From NCBI GenBank assembly GCA_904066235.2, contig CAJFCV020000002.1, forward strand, positions 4,526,001 through 4,590,000: a DNA stretch of 64,000 bases. Reading direction: 5' to 3'. This document shows positions 36,201-47,856 of the stretch, piece by piece. Source of the stretch: Bursaphelenchus xylophilus (Eukaryota > Nematoda > Chromadorea > Rhabditida > Aphelenchoididae). Numbering within the stretch: position 1 is the stretch's first letter; the number at the start of each line of letters is the position of its first letter. The notes below the pieces were generated by a model. The model was given only the letters and a program-made list of their open reading frames with translations, had not been told where the DNA came from and did not search any database. The position numbers and the translations under genes were made by a program.

Positions 36201-39200
36201 TGCCGATGTCTTTGCTGCAATTCGATCTCCAGCCAGTCACAGTGAAGAGCACAGGTCAAAATTACTGTATCAGCTAGTAAACCCTACCGGATATAAAGCT
36301 AATTCCGTAAGATTTTTAAAGATTGTTCAACCTTGTTCAGGAAAAATTTAAAACATTGGCGGATGTCAAGCGAGAATACGGAGAGAAGGCTGAAATCCGA
36401 TTGGATGAGATGACGAAATGGGAGGGAGTTTTAGAAAGATTGGCGTCGATTTATGACGAGCAAAATTATAACCACAAGTTATCGGAAAAGTTGAAGAGAA
36501 TGAATCGAATTATCACGTTGATGGACAATTTTGACAAAGGATTGCTGCAAAAGAGGGCTTGGGCGGACAAAATGAAAAACCGAAATATGGATCATTTCTT
36601 CGATGAGGACTTTTATGAGGTAACTTAACAAGAACAAGGTCTTACATTGGCTTTAGAACTGGTACAATGTCATCATCAAGGACATGGAGGTGAATATTCT
36701 AAAAACAGTGTCCAATATTGAGCACGCCCTTCCTGATGCTATGAGCTTTATTGCGCGAGGAAAGGGGCTTGATGTAAGTGCCAAAAATTAAATAAATCTC
36801 TGTTCCCAATGTCATATTTACTGTATAAAAATGTTGATTCTTTTTCAGACCGGCTCCGTAATCTTATTTGGCGACACCAGCAATGAGCATGTGCGTATGT
36901 TCGCCAATTTCATGGACGATGCGTTGTCTTGCACGTTTGACGAAGTCCGAAACCAGTCAGCCATCATTTTGGAAGAGTTTAGAAAAGCGATGCATGATTT
37001 CCAATCGGCTTACATCAATTTGTTCAAAAAGGAATTGCCGGAATATTTGGAAAAGTTTGAGTTTGGCCATAAATTCGTGAAGGAAAATTTTGCCGAAGTA
37101 AACGTCTTCTTGCACAAGATGAATGTTGAGATCTGGCGGCAGGACTCGACCTACAGTATCTGGAGTTTGTTCTGTAAGTCAAAAATTTCGAAAGCAGACA
37201 AATAACGAAATTTTAAGGCGACGTTGGTGGAGCCTTGGGTCTGTTTTTGGGTGCATCATTACTCACAATCATCGAATTCTTCTACCTGTGTTTCCAATAT
37301 GGCTTCTGTAAAACGGAGAATCTTAAACCTCAAAAACTGTAAGAGAGTTATAAAAACTAACAGTTTGATAAATTTAACTCATTTGCAGAGACAAAGAAGA
37401 AAGTTTGCAGTTGTCTGACAAACCAACTAATGAAAAAGCCGAAGCCTTATGACCATAACACCTTTGAATTTCTATCGATCTCTGTAAATTTGATCTCGGT
37501 GGACCTTGACGTCCAAACTAAATACTACCTTGTCTAACATGCCTTCTGATCTCTGCTTATTTTTAAATGAGAGTATAACTTATGAATAACCTATTGAATA
37601 AACTAATTAATATTTCTGAGTTTATAATATTTGAAGAATAACATCACCAATTCAAATTTTAGGAAACTTTACGGGAATAGAATGAAAAACAGTGCGCAAA
37701 AGAAGGCCCGGAAAACTTGGAGGAGATGGAAGAACAGGAAGAATAAAGATTATCACGATCCCGAGAGTAGCAATGAATCAGATGAAGAGCCTTTTGATGA
37801 TCCAGAATGGGGATTCAACAGACCAAAACGTAGTCATCCTGTTGTCAGATACTCGCCGTTGAGCGAAGTTAAAGAGGTATGGGAATTTCTACCGGTCCGC
37901 TTCATTGGATATCATAAAATAAAAGTACTAGTCGCGGAAAAAAGTCCTGGGAATTTTCTGCGACTCTGCACTGTGCATGAACCCGAAAAGTGGATTTGCA
38001 CAGTGCAATTTTGTTGATTTTGGCTTATTGTCGCGCGAGATTCCCGCGACAAATCAACTTTTCGGAGCGCGACGGAGTTTGGGGGCCGCGAGAAATTCCC
38101 AGGACTTTTTTCCGCGACTAGTACCAAAGTTTAGGTCGACATCGAGGATGAACCAGAATCCCAGCACCAGGCTGCGCCGTCAAAGTTTTCAAAACTGAAG
38201 GACAAATTGAAACGAAGAAAGAAACCGGAAGACGAACCAAAACCACAAGTGAAACAACAAGACGAATCTAAAAATTCCAGTAGCTCGTCAAGTTCAACTA
38301 ATTCGTCAGGTAAGCAAAAAAGTTGCCAAGAAATGGACTGTTCTTCCCAAAAAAACCCGCCTTTACTGCGTAATTTTCCACAGTGCACTTTTGCCCTTTT
38401 CCAATGCCAAAGGAACACAATTTTTCTCTTTCCCTTCCAAAATCCCAAATTTCAAAAGGAAACGCGCGACAAAGAAATCGCGGCGACAAACCGAATCGCG
38501 CGCGACGTCTTCTCTCTCTTTCAATTTTCTCTGTCGACTCCTTCCAGTGCGCTCAATCCTCAAAACATTTTGTCGCCGTGATGAAAAGTTGCCGCTGCGA
38601 CAACCATTCTGCGACAAAAAAATCTGGAGCGATCTGCAAAATTTCGAGCAGGTGTCATGGGTGATGTCGCAAAAATTCATGGACAAAACAGCTTGTCGCC
38701 CTGCAATTTTTTGCCGCGATGGCGAAATTCGAGCTGTGAGAGGGCCTTTTCTTGGCTTTTGACTTTGATTGCACAGTGCAAAAGGCTTGGAATTTGCACA
38801 GTGCAGTGAAAAAAAAGCATTCAGAAAATGTAGCGAACGAAAGTTGGTTTAAACTGAAAGTTGAGTGCTTCAAAAGTTGTCAGCTTGCGTACAGTTATTG
38901 AAAAATAATTCTTTCAAGCATAAGTCCTTCAAGATTTGCTTAATCAAAACCAGTTTCTATCAAATTTTTCTGAAGGCTTCCTAAACACCTTTTTCAGATT
39001 CAGTTTTCCTGGATATGCTCACGGAACGTCCGCACAGTAGCCCGGACGTAAGTTATACTCCTCCGGCAAATGTTTCTCAGCCAGATCAGAAGCAGCCTTC
39101 CTCTTCAGGTCAAAAAGGTAAAACAGTTTTGACCGATTTCCCATTTCATATCTTGTTTTTGTATTGCGGCAGTCATCGCTTATTTAAAGTGCCCTTTCCA

Positions 39201-39590
39201 GCTTCTCAACCACTTGAAACCGAAGTCCAGCCATCCACTTCAACATTCCAGCCTCCACCCAACATACAACCAAACGCTCAGATAAACGAATCACCGACAA
39301 TTCAAGTACCCTCTCCAACACATTCAACGACACCCCCGTCCGATCCTGACCCTCTTTTCCGACGGCCCAGTAATCGGTCAGAGAATACAACAAGCAGTTT
39401 GACCACTGATCCTGCAGTTCCTCGTCTTTTGACATCTGGCGATGAAAAAGAAGAGGCAAAGAAGAAACCAAGGCAGAAAAAAGAAAGGCCAAATAGCGAT
39501 ATAGATAATGACGGGGTGATAAAAGATGACGAAGAACCGAGTCAGAAATCGAACGGTAGCAATGGAAGCGGGAAACAAACAATCGTATAA
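33268..39590 (+). CDS. Very large DEG/ENaC-family channel with helical extracellular insertion
   Basis: The long model has 17 exons: 33268-33650, 34317-34361, 34510-34765, 34831-35029, 35105-35304, 35374-35551, 35594-35838, 35882-36060, 36099-36306, 36341-36619, 36657-36773, 36849-37173, 37218-37338, 37663-37876, 38135-38309, 38998-39108 and 39202-39590 (1,207 residues). The order of landmarks is a polar N-terminus, the first helix (LLWGIVIVVFLCLAIYQIA), FPVIAICNNNQ, the Cys-rich ectodomain (GPSHGLRLLLN; CETPCDEIDY), an acidic run (SSEEEDDDDVEVEDED), about 350 charged helical residues, and the second helix with DVGGALGLFLGASLLTIIE. The Pro/Ser/Thr-rich tail is cytoplasmic. The family's usual ectodomain lacks the long insertion. 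The acceptor of exon 2 is weak; an alternative start is ATG 34291. Intron 4 is GC-AG. A shorter C-terminus is possible. Confidence 0.82.
37389..37452 (+). CDS. Alternative terminal exon of the large DEG/ENaC gene (short isoform)
   Basis: The donor at 37338/37339 can also splice to 37389, after atttgcag. This gives 20 polar residues (DKEESLQLSDKPTNEKAEAL) and a stop, for a 932-residue channel with a short tail. Both this exon and the 37663 exon accept the same two-base overhang (CT), so one donor serves two in-frame ends. A poly(A) hexamer follows at 37597. Confidence 0.55.
37597..37602 (+). terminator. Poly(A) signal for the short channel isoform
   Basis: AATAAA about 145 bp after the stop at 37452 and before the next tail exon at 37663. 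It supports real transcript ends here. Confidence 0.5.
37925..38124. mobile_element. Inverted-repeat MITE in a tail intron
   Basis: 200 bp begin gtactagtcgcggaaaaaag and end with the inverse, about 30 bp perfectly paired at the tips. It lies wholly within the intron 37877-38134 of the long channel isoform. The interior contains the palindrome gcactgtgca and a gtcgcgcgag segment. TA or GTAC duplication at the tips suits a Tc1-type MITE, but the boundary is ambiguous because the repeat continues into the flank. Confidence 0.7.
38330..38830. repeat. gcgacaa-rich repetitive intron sequence
   Basis: The intron 38310-38997 is 688 bp, long for this genome, and is crowded with gcgacaaa/tttgtcgc words and several cacagtgca palindromes, unlike the AT-rich surroundings. 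The same cacagtgca word occurs in the MITE one intron upstream. It is probably an eroded repeat insertion of a related family, now tolerated in the intron. Confidence 0.5.
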
Positions 39591-39690
39591 CGGTTTTAGA
39601 TATTTAATTTTTTATTTTTTCAAAATTTGAAAGCGAATTTGATAAACATATCCGTGTTTTTCTGTGAGGTAAATTTGTCGCCGCTAGTGA

Positions 39691-40922
39691 CTATGTTAAC
39701 CCAGAAGATACAAGTGTACTTTCTGGCGGCATAACTACCAGGATTTCTTCTTCTTTGCCATATCGTCTGCATGTTGCATAATGAAAGGCCATACGAATCT
39801 TTGACGTTACAAGATTTCGGTACGGTTTGACAAAGTACAAGGTTATCGCTGAATTGCAGGTACCATACATCTCAATGTAAAGAAGAAAGAGTCTAGAAGT
39901 ACTGTAGTCCATGTATCCGTAGGGATAATTTACAACTACCCAATAGCTGACTGGAGCCATTATGAAAAAGAATGGAGTGGATAACTGAAATTTCTACTCT
40001 GAATTTTATGATACAATAATACTCCGCCATCAAATATAGCATGCCTACCTGTAAACCCAACGCAATTGTGAGTTGTCTGTGAAGTCTATAGGTAGCCTTT
40101 GAGAAGCTGGCCTTCTTGCTCTCCAGTTTCCGAAGCAACATGTAAACGCTGCCGACAGACACAAACTCAGCTGTCATAAAACCACAAAAGATAAATATTG
40201 CAGCGCCAAGGGAATGTTCCGTTGTAGGCGGAAGGTACAGTATTACTTGGTTAAAATCGGGTAAAGTTGCGTTTGGAAAAATCTTTGCGACTTCCAGGAT
40301 CTGCCGATGGACCTCCTTCAAATGACAAAAAATATTGAAACTTATCTATTAAGTGACGGGTAAGACTTACATCCACTGGAAAAACAATTTTCGCAAAAAT
40401 GAAAACACTGATCAATGTGTAGATTGTTGTGGATATCACATATCCGATGACATATGCCTTCCAGTCCGACATAAGAGCGAGAAGTTTTCTGGTGTCTAAT
40501 AAGACCGCAAATCGATAAACAAGACATATACATTGAGTTGTGATTGCATGACCGCCAGTTACAATAATCGAGATCATCTGAAAGCCAAGGCTATGCGCCA
40601 TTGAAACCTTACACAAATTGTCGCTCCATTGTCTCCGAAATACCTGTACCAGCCTTTGACGTAAGCACCATTAAACGGAAATATTGTATCGGGCTTGATT
40701 AATGTGCCCAAGTTGAAGGAGAATATGAAATCGTAGATCTAAAAACATTGGAAATACCTGGAGAAATTTTAACCTTACAGTAAAATGGATTACATGGTAC
40801 TTGTAGACCCTCATACTGCTCGGTGAGTGAAACAAGACTATGTAAATAACAAGCAGTGTAAGCGCGCTGGAGAAGAATGTGACAACTTCAAAGATTGTGT
40901 CAAATAAAAAGACTAAATCCAT
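39691..40922 (-). CDS. Nematode serpentine (7TM) receptor, second family
   Basis: Five exons (40922-40779, 40738-40613, 40577-40371, 40315-40049 and 39984-39691), all phase 0, give 345 residues with about seven hydrophobic segments. Landmarks are MRVYKYHVIHFT after helix 1, IYDFIFSFNLGTLIKPDTIF in helix 2, a cytoplasmic LHRQLTIALGLQ before helix 6, MAPVSYWVVV in helix 6 and AITLYFVKPYRNL at the end of helix 7. The last motif is typical of Srd/Srh/Sri-type receptors in the Str superfamily. The intron at 40612-40578 is only 35 bp. It is tail to tail with the DEG/ENaC gene (100 bp apart) and unrelated in detail to the three receptors at 23-29 kb. Confidence 0.82.
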
Positions 40923-41304
40923 TTAATCATAACGAAGTATGAAGGGTTTTAACACTGCGGGGCGTGTGTTCAATGGTTTCCGTAGGTGTCGGATTCAGGT
41001 GTCCTTACAACTTTGTCGTTTAATAATTTAAAATGCCGGTGGATTCAAGTTTTGCAAGTGTAAGGCTTAGTAATTCTTACTATTAAGAATTTTGAAAGAT
41101 AAATCTATCAGAACTACAACAGAGAACTGCTTCCTTCAATTTCCATGTATTTGCAATGGACGTTGTTGGATTCATTGTCATTACAGTATAGCTAGATTGA
41201 CTTTTATCGTCTCGACAGACAACCATATAATAAATTCCCCTGCTTCTTTGTGATGTAAAAATAAGGTTGGTACACGAGATATTACTCCATCTTTCGAAAA
41301 ATAG

Positions 41305-41440
41305 TTATGGGACAGTCCAGTAGCTTACTGGTGCCATAATAAACAAAAACGATGTGTGTAACTGTGGAATACTGAAGTCGTAGGATGCTATAATGTTGAT
41401 CTACCTATAAGCCCTACATGATATCCAGTTGGCAAATTGG
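41305..41440 (-). pseudogene. Decayed relative of the adjacent 7TM receptor
   Basis: On the minus strand an acceptor (acttcag) is followed by a frame reading SFLFIMAPVSYWTVP and then a stop. This closely matches FFFIMAPVSYWVVV in helix 6 of the receptor at 39691-40922. Just upstream lies a donor-like gtagatc after a poor match to the end of that receptor's fourth exon. No other exons are recognisable. It is the leftover of a tandem duplicate that has been broken by stop codons. Confidence 0.65.
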
Positions 41441-43221
41441 AAGAGAATATCAAGGAACAAAACAAAATCTTATTCATGCATGGTATAGAAGTCAAAAACT
41501 TTTTTCCTTTTAAAGATTCTGTTCCAGGTGTGATTATTATTGGGTTTTATTATACAAAAGGACAAACGTTTAAGTTATTCGAAATCTGCAATGAATGCAT
41601 ACGGCCGACTGGTGTTGAAATCAAAGTGAAGAATTTTAATGCTAGCTTTCACCCTACTCTTCAACTCAAACCTTAGCTGCTAGCATTCATAAATGCATTT
41701 AGCAACGTTTCTTTTAACAAAGCCAGATTACACTCTAAAAGACCGGAACACACACTATAACCGTGTTACAGTAACTTCATGAATTGTTTTCCGTCTGACA
41801 ATAAGGATAATTAGTTTTTCTAGAAACGCGTAGGAACACCAATTGTGGCATTTCAAAGCTCGTTCTACTAAATTTATTCTTGTCTTGGTGTTTTTGTAGG
41901 CGTTTACTCATTCAGTTCAAACAGAGTTAGTCAATCGAAAATTTAATTTTATGACTTTGCGCTTTCTTCGATTAGTCCGAACTGTGCTTGTTATGAGGTA
42001 TTACAGACCGAAAATAAACGCATAATTGAAATTATCAGATTATACTGTTTTGGACCTTTTTTGTTTTGTGAATACTAACTGATAGCGCTAGTAGTGTTTT
42101 TGTGGAAATGGGACGGTAAGTGTGCTTTGTTAAAAAAGATTTTCAAATCTTGATGCCTTTGGGTTCAAATCAGATGCCTTTGTGAGGAGGGAAACGCTGC
42201 GCCATGGTTTTGAAAGCAATTATCTTCTGCAGTCCCATGTCTGCAAGAATGCTTGCAGCATTGTTGACACACACTATACCCCATAGAGTAATGAACGCCA
42301 GAAAAATATTCCAAATTCACTTCATTGTGCCAAAGAATTTCCGTTTTCCGTTTTTTCCCATGTGGCCAGGCAGGTTATATGAGTGGAAATGTACTGAATC
42401 TCATACGGTACCCACAGGTCCCACATTGATTCCTAGAATGCCCACTTGGACTGCGTGGAAGCGTAGCACATAATACAAATCGTTTGCACTTATTTTGGAA
42501 TATTTATTGTATTTTTGCTGCCATAGATCCCTATCTTCTTGATATAAATATCCATGATTTTTTGTACCCATCGGGTAAACTTGGATTTACATTTTGTCCA
42601 CCCATTTGTAGCAAAGAACACATGTGCGATGAAATTCAACTTTGCAGAATTACCGTGATTGTAGTATCTTCAAAAATATTTCAAGTTGTAATGTTCCGGG
42701 GGAACAATGAATTTGCAAAAAGTACCAAACCCTTAGCTAATTATTGAAAATGTTTTGGGCACTTGGCCATTATAATTTTATGGTTTTGAAATTGAATTAG
42801 ATTTTTGAATATTCATATTACAATAATAGCCATGTATTCTGTGACGTACAAGATCTACGAGTTTTCACCATCATATGATTTTATCATGTTAGTACATACG
42901 GCCATGTTTTTTCGGAGATTGTAGACCTAATGTCGGCCATTTTCGTCCCATACTCAAATTGTCCTTTACCAAAGTATTGACCCAGCTACAAACAGAGTTC
43001 AAGAGGCTATCCGATGTTTCGACCTTGTATTATATTACTAAAGTTCTGAAGTTTTGAATATCTTCACCAAAGAGTAATTAATTTTTGTAGTTTTCAGTAC
43101 AGCTATCCTCCGTATATACATATAGTTTAAATTTCCTCAAAAATGGAACCTTGAAACTTCCTGCCTCTCACCCCAAATTCATTGTGAAATGTAATTGCTG
43201 CGTTTATGCGAATTTTCACCA
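41441..43221. other. 1.8-kb stretch without a supported gene
   Basis: Frames at 41437-41676, 42204-42473 and 42484-42747 (+) are open for 79-89 codons but show no motif, no hydrophobic pattern and no convincing splice joins. The rest is AT-rich intergenic DNA, including the promoter of the receptor starting at 43222. Confidence 0.45.
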
Positions 43222-44501
43222 ATGGATTTCAGAATTGTCATTGATGAATTTACAAGACTTAGTATGGCGGCAAGCCCTTTGATCCCGCTGATCGGATGTT
43301 CTTATACGCTTTCCGCATATCTCATTGCTCTAATCATCATATTGTCTTTGGTTTGTCGGAATTGGAAGACCTTGGCGTTGCCCTTACGAATATGTATGGT
43401 CGATTGGATTATTTCGTCCTTATCTGTGGTGCCTTTCATGTCTTATATTATTTTCTGGTGGGATGGAGCCGGTAAGTTAGTTATGATTAAATGAAACAAT
43501 CAAGGGTATGTTTAGATTCTCTCTATGATATGACAGTGATGTTCTGGGTCGGTGTTCCCTACTTTAGCATTGTTTCGCCAGTATCAATTGGTGTTTTCTC
43601 CCTGACACTTGATAGAATATTTTCGCTACTCTTGCCAATTCATTACAAAAAAGAATACCGGTATCTTCTTCATGCAATAAATCTGATCGTCCAGTTAAGC
43701 TTGTTCTTGGTGATATTTTTGCTCGAGAGAACGGACACGGCGCCGCCGAACACTTTGAAACGTAAGCTGAGTCACCGTTTTGCCAATGAACGATATTTCA
43801 GATTGCATGGCTGTTGGATGTATGACAGCACATTCGGGTGTCTACATATCGCAGTTTAAACTAGCGGTCGGAATCTTGAATACGACTGGTGCCATTGTTT
43901 TTGCTGTTATTTTTGCCAGATTCAGTCGACGAAGGGTAGTGCCAACAAAGGAGTCAAACCGGCGGAGTCAAAGACAGGCCAATTTCTTGGCAGCTATCGC
44001 TGTAGTAATGGAATTCTGCTTTAATTGCTTGCCGAATATTGTTGGCTTGGCATTTCAAACAGTAGGTTTCTTACAATTTCACATTGGTTAGAGGCTCTAA
44101 AAAAAACTCTAACTTAGAGCAAAAGAGTAAGTCTGGAGGCCCAAGTTTTAGAATTGAATTAATAATATAATTATAATACTTTTTCGGGTTTTGTTCTACT
44201 TACTAATGACTTCAATGTTGCAATATTTAAAAAATCAAAGTTTAGTTATGTCTTGACCTAACCATTTGTTTGTAAACAAGTCATCATAACTTTTCCATGA
44301 TTCCAGATCTATGGCGTTCTGCCCAGCGGAGACATTGGACCTTATCTCTCGTACTTCCTTGGCACAGAGACCCTCTGCATTTCTTGTTTATACCTCCGTG
44401 TCCTCGGCAATCCTTACAAAAAACCTCGCAAATCGACGCTGGTCACAATAGCTAAGGCTTCAATCTCGCGACCAATGCCAGCGACATCTTCAACAATATA
44501 G
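43222..44501 (+). CDS. Nematode 7TM receptor, third type (Srbc/Srx-like)
   Basis: Four exons (43222-43471, 43516-43761, 43802-44061 and 44307-44501) join into 316 residues. Two introns are 44 and 40 bp. Helices are evident: YLIALIIILSLVC, MVDWIISSLSVVPF, then FSLTLDRIFSLLLPIHYKK after helix 3 (a DRY-like DRI motif followed by the usual Pro), NTTGAIVFAVIFARFSRR in helix 5, and AIAVVMEFCFNCLPNIVGLA in helix 6. The C-terminus (LRVLGNPYKK) resembles other nematode chemoreceptors after helix 7. I assign it to the Srbc/Srx-like group with low confidence; the 7TM call itself is firmer. It converges with the channel gene downstream. Confidence 0.75.
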
Positions 44502-44635
44502 ATGAAGATACATTTTACGCTTTTGACGGTTTTGTAGTCTAACTTGCCCTGTTCCTTGTTAAATTCTACCGAAGACGATTTACAAAACTACATAGTTCGT
44601 TGCAAAAATCAACCTTGTATTTGTTTTTTAACAAC

Positions 44636-46185
44636 CTATATAAAACAATAACGGTTATTCTTTGCTAACAGGATTTCAAGCAATAAAATTGTACCAGCGA
44701 TTAAAAATAGGGCTCCACAGACAATTATAAGGCCATTGAAGAAGGCAGTTCCTAAAAAATCTGCATAAGTCGGCTTATCATCAGCTTACGCAACGGTTGT
44801 CCAGGCCGGAATTTGTTGCAGGCCGCCGTTGACGTGAGACTTGTATACCGTTTATAAATGTTTTGGAATCTCAGCGAATTCTTTGCAATAATTTGGTTAA
44901 TCTTTGGCAGCAACGTGCTGTTCTTTGGGAACAATAGATGCGTTCCCACTGGTGGAAATGCCACGTGAGTTTTCACAATCTCACAATGTCTGATGGCATG
45001 CACATATCCAACCCAGTCCTTCTGAGTGTACATAAGGGCGCCTTCGTCTCTCACCATTTTCAAGGCTTCTAAAAGTACGTTTGCTAATTAGTAAAATCAT
45101 CTCTTTGCAACAAAAGTAGGCTACATTTTTATGCACTCGTGATCCAAAAATAAAATATTGAAAGGACGCGAACCTTTATGTGAGAGTCCAGCAACTAATT
45201 TTCGGCCTCTCAGAGCGTCCTGCAGTTTCTGGAAAGACGTGCCTACAGACGATGTTTGATCCCGAAACCAATTCTCTGATCCCTCTGTGACCAGCCTCCT
45301 TCTACCGCTGGCGATCTCCGCAAACACGTAGCTGCTTAACTTTAGGTTCGAATAACTCGGTGTCCGAATTAATGACGAGAGAAACCATGATGTGAACATT
45401 CCAACTATCACGGTACCTTGTAGCAAAGCAAACAGAAAAAGAGAAAACCTCCCGGAGGAAAAGCGAAAATTGACTTGCCCAGACTGGAAGAATTGGATTC
45501 GAACTACTTGCCAGACTATCTGAAAGAATGATTGAGTAAAAGGTGATCTTTACCGAACAAAGCCCGTGTTTCGTCTGTAAACCCGCTTTCGCTTCAGCCT
45601 TTGCAACCACATATGCAAAGACACATTGAAGAAAAAACAATAGTCCAATTAAGCACCAACTGTAAGTATCGTATATTCTGAAAATGCTCCACCAATTCTC
45701 ATCGATGCCGCCTGAGGCGCGAATTAAGATGTATGAATCTACCTAAAAAAACACTTGAGGTAAATCAATTCTATGATATAGCAAGAGAAACGTCTTACCG
45801 TATAAAGGCTATGAGTCAGATCAACGGTTTTCCGCCTGTCCTCAGTATCTTGAAAGGGAACCCCAACCGTATCGATCTTTCCGGCCTGTAGAATCTCATG
45901 CATCCGGCTGTAGTTTAAGCTTTCGTTTGTATCCACAAGAATATGCAGCCTATATCCCAAGGCGTTTGTTATCGCGGAGATTATCTAAAAGTCGTGTTAA
46001 AACATTTGGTGACATTTACTATTGTGATCTACATAGCTTACTTCAACCATTAACCCGGGAAAAGGGCAACTAAACCTATTGTAGCCAAGGTTTCTCAGAC
46101 TCTCGTAGGCGCACTTTCGGATATACGGGAAATAATCGGGGAACAGCACATGTAAGATCGGTCGATCGTCAGTAAAATTTTGCAT
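44636..46185 (-). CDS. Compact ionotropic-glutamate-receptor-like channel
   Basis: Six exons (46185-46042, 45984-45799, 45742-45554, 45519-45174, 45068-44790 and 44751-44636) give 419 residues. The layout fits a ligand-gated channel of the iGluR fold without the amino-terminal domain. It has ligand-binding lobe S1 (ALGYRLHILVD; AGKIDTVGVPFQDTEDRR), helix M1 (about 139-157), the re-entrant pore and M3 (FALLQGTVIVGMFTSWFLSS, about 205-224), lobe S2 (DALRGRKLVAGLSHK; HLLFPKNSTLLPKINQIIAK) and M4 near 384-410. No signal peptide is visible, so a 5' exon may be missing. Lobe S1 lacks an obvious agonist-binding Arg, as in divergent IR-type receptors. The final intron is 38 bp. Confidence 0.75.
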
Positions 46186-47800
46186 CAAAGAATAGAAAGC
46201 ACATTAGTTATACATACGAAATTTATAACTCAAAACCAATAAAACGCCTTTTTTGGAATTGTGTTTTATGTATAGAATTACATAAGACATATATGACACC
46301 TGGATTTGAACATATGAAACCTGGACCTAATGAGTTCATGAATCTGAAGACCTTTTTTAAACCTGTTAAAATTTCTTTCATTTCATTTTTCATTAGATTT
46401 TTTTGATGATTTATTGTATTATTTCGCTTCTACAAGCATTTTTCTATCAGCGAAATGTTTCATCTTTGAGGTGTTCTTTATACGCTTGTTGGAATTGCAT
46501 CAAATTTCAAGTGGCCTTACGTGCATCTAGACCTATTCACACAGTAGTTTGTACCTTGACAAACATAAATTGTACGCTGTAAAAGGGAATAAATCGTAAT
46601 ACGAAATCACTCATTACTACAGAATGCCGTTAATAAACATATATTTTGTATTGTAACAATGATACTAATTTTTGTATTTCTTTGCATCGCTCGCTCTAGT
46701 TTGTAACGTCTTTAATGCAGTTACATCGCGTGAAAACAAAGTCAAATAAAAACACAAAAGAATGGGAAGAGAACTTTGATCATTAAACCTGTCTGCAGCA
46801 GATTTAAGAGTGTTAATTACCGAGCGGAAAATTGTTTTGTCTCCATTCAATAGGTTGATCATGTTTCGTAGGATTAGAAGATGTTCCCGTATGCGCATAT
46901 CTTATTTTTGGATGATTCAGAGTGTGATTTGTGTCTCTCAACGGGCATCAATCAAATGGTCAGTTGATTCTTCTTTAAACTATTCCAGCTGATATTCCTA
47001 CACCTTTCGGTCGTCATGAATGCTTATTGCCCTATTCGGTTGTCGTTTGTAATACCTAGTGTAATATGATAAAAAAATCTACTTTGATATGGCCGAAAGT
47101 TTTCCAGAAAGTCTCATCTGGCATGTTATGAAAGCTTCTTTTCTTATTGTCTTGTCCTCTTTTCCTATTTCATCAACCAGCTGATTCGGCGGAATGCCAA
47201 CCAACTTGGACGAAATGTCACAGAAATTATTTATTTTCTCGCGTCTCCTTTAATCGCGAGACTGGTCGTGGGGTGTGGTGGAGATGAACGCGCAATTGTG
47301 TTCGCCGGTGTCAGGTTGTCTGTGGTGGAGATCGGGATTTCCCAAAAAAATTTCCAAAATCTACTTTGATTTGTAAACATTCCGTTTTGAATCCGCATTT
47401 CGAACGGATTTAGACAAGCTGGCGAACAAATCTAGTACATTATTAGTGTTTTTTTCGACCGATGTTATCTATGCTCCAAGTCAGCTTATTTTTATCAGTT
47501 CCGAAGCAAGCCCATGTTATCCATGGTTGAGTTGGCTGAAACACGAGTTTATAGAAATTTTACGCTGAATGTTATTCAGCGTAAAATGTCTCAGAGCTAA
47601 TCTTTATTACGAAGCTTCGGTTTCACGTATTTTTATTATCGCTAAACAGTTTTTATTGCTTTTCGTAACGACATTGAACTTTTGGTGTCTTTGTTGTTGA
47701 TTTATCCTCAAACTGCTGTTATTCATGCGGAAATTTATTATACCCCTCGCTAATTTGTTGGCAAAAATATTGTTTTGACAATTTTTTTCATTTCGGATTT
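46186..47800. other. 1.6-kb intergenic region
   Basis: No supported gene. A minus-strand frame at 46898-46665 (77 codons) has no recognisable features. The stretch separates the sensory genes from the housekeeping block and contains divergent 5' flanks: the channel gene to the left reads away and the exonuclease gene to the right reads away. Confidence 0.5.
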
Positions 47801-47808
47801 CTTTTCAG
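47801..47808 (+). promoter_or_regulatory. Probable splice-leader acceptor of the exonuclease gene
   Basis: cttttcag, 48 bp before the ATG at 47857, matches the nematode 3' splice consensus and has no coding exon upstream. It is consistent with trans-splicing of the mRNA 5' end, though a 5'-UTR intron is possible. Confidence 0.45.
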
Positions 47809-47856
47809 GCTGTGGTCCCATATTTTTGACTGACTGAAGACATTGTTGTAGTTCTA

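Noticed and set aside
42150..42180. gggttcaaatc resembling a tRNA B box
   Set aside because: No A box at the proper distance and no cloverleaf can be drawn.
42204..42747. Two adjacent plus-strand frames of 87-89 codons
   Set aside because: They do not join by any good splice pair and carry no membrane or domain pattern.
44762..44790. 29-bp final intron in the iGluR-like gene
   Set aside because: Moving the acceptor to ATTTTTTAG nine bases on gives a normal 38-bp intron in the same frame.
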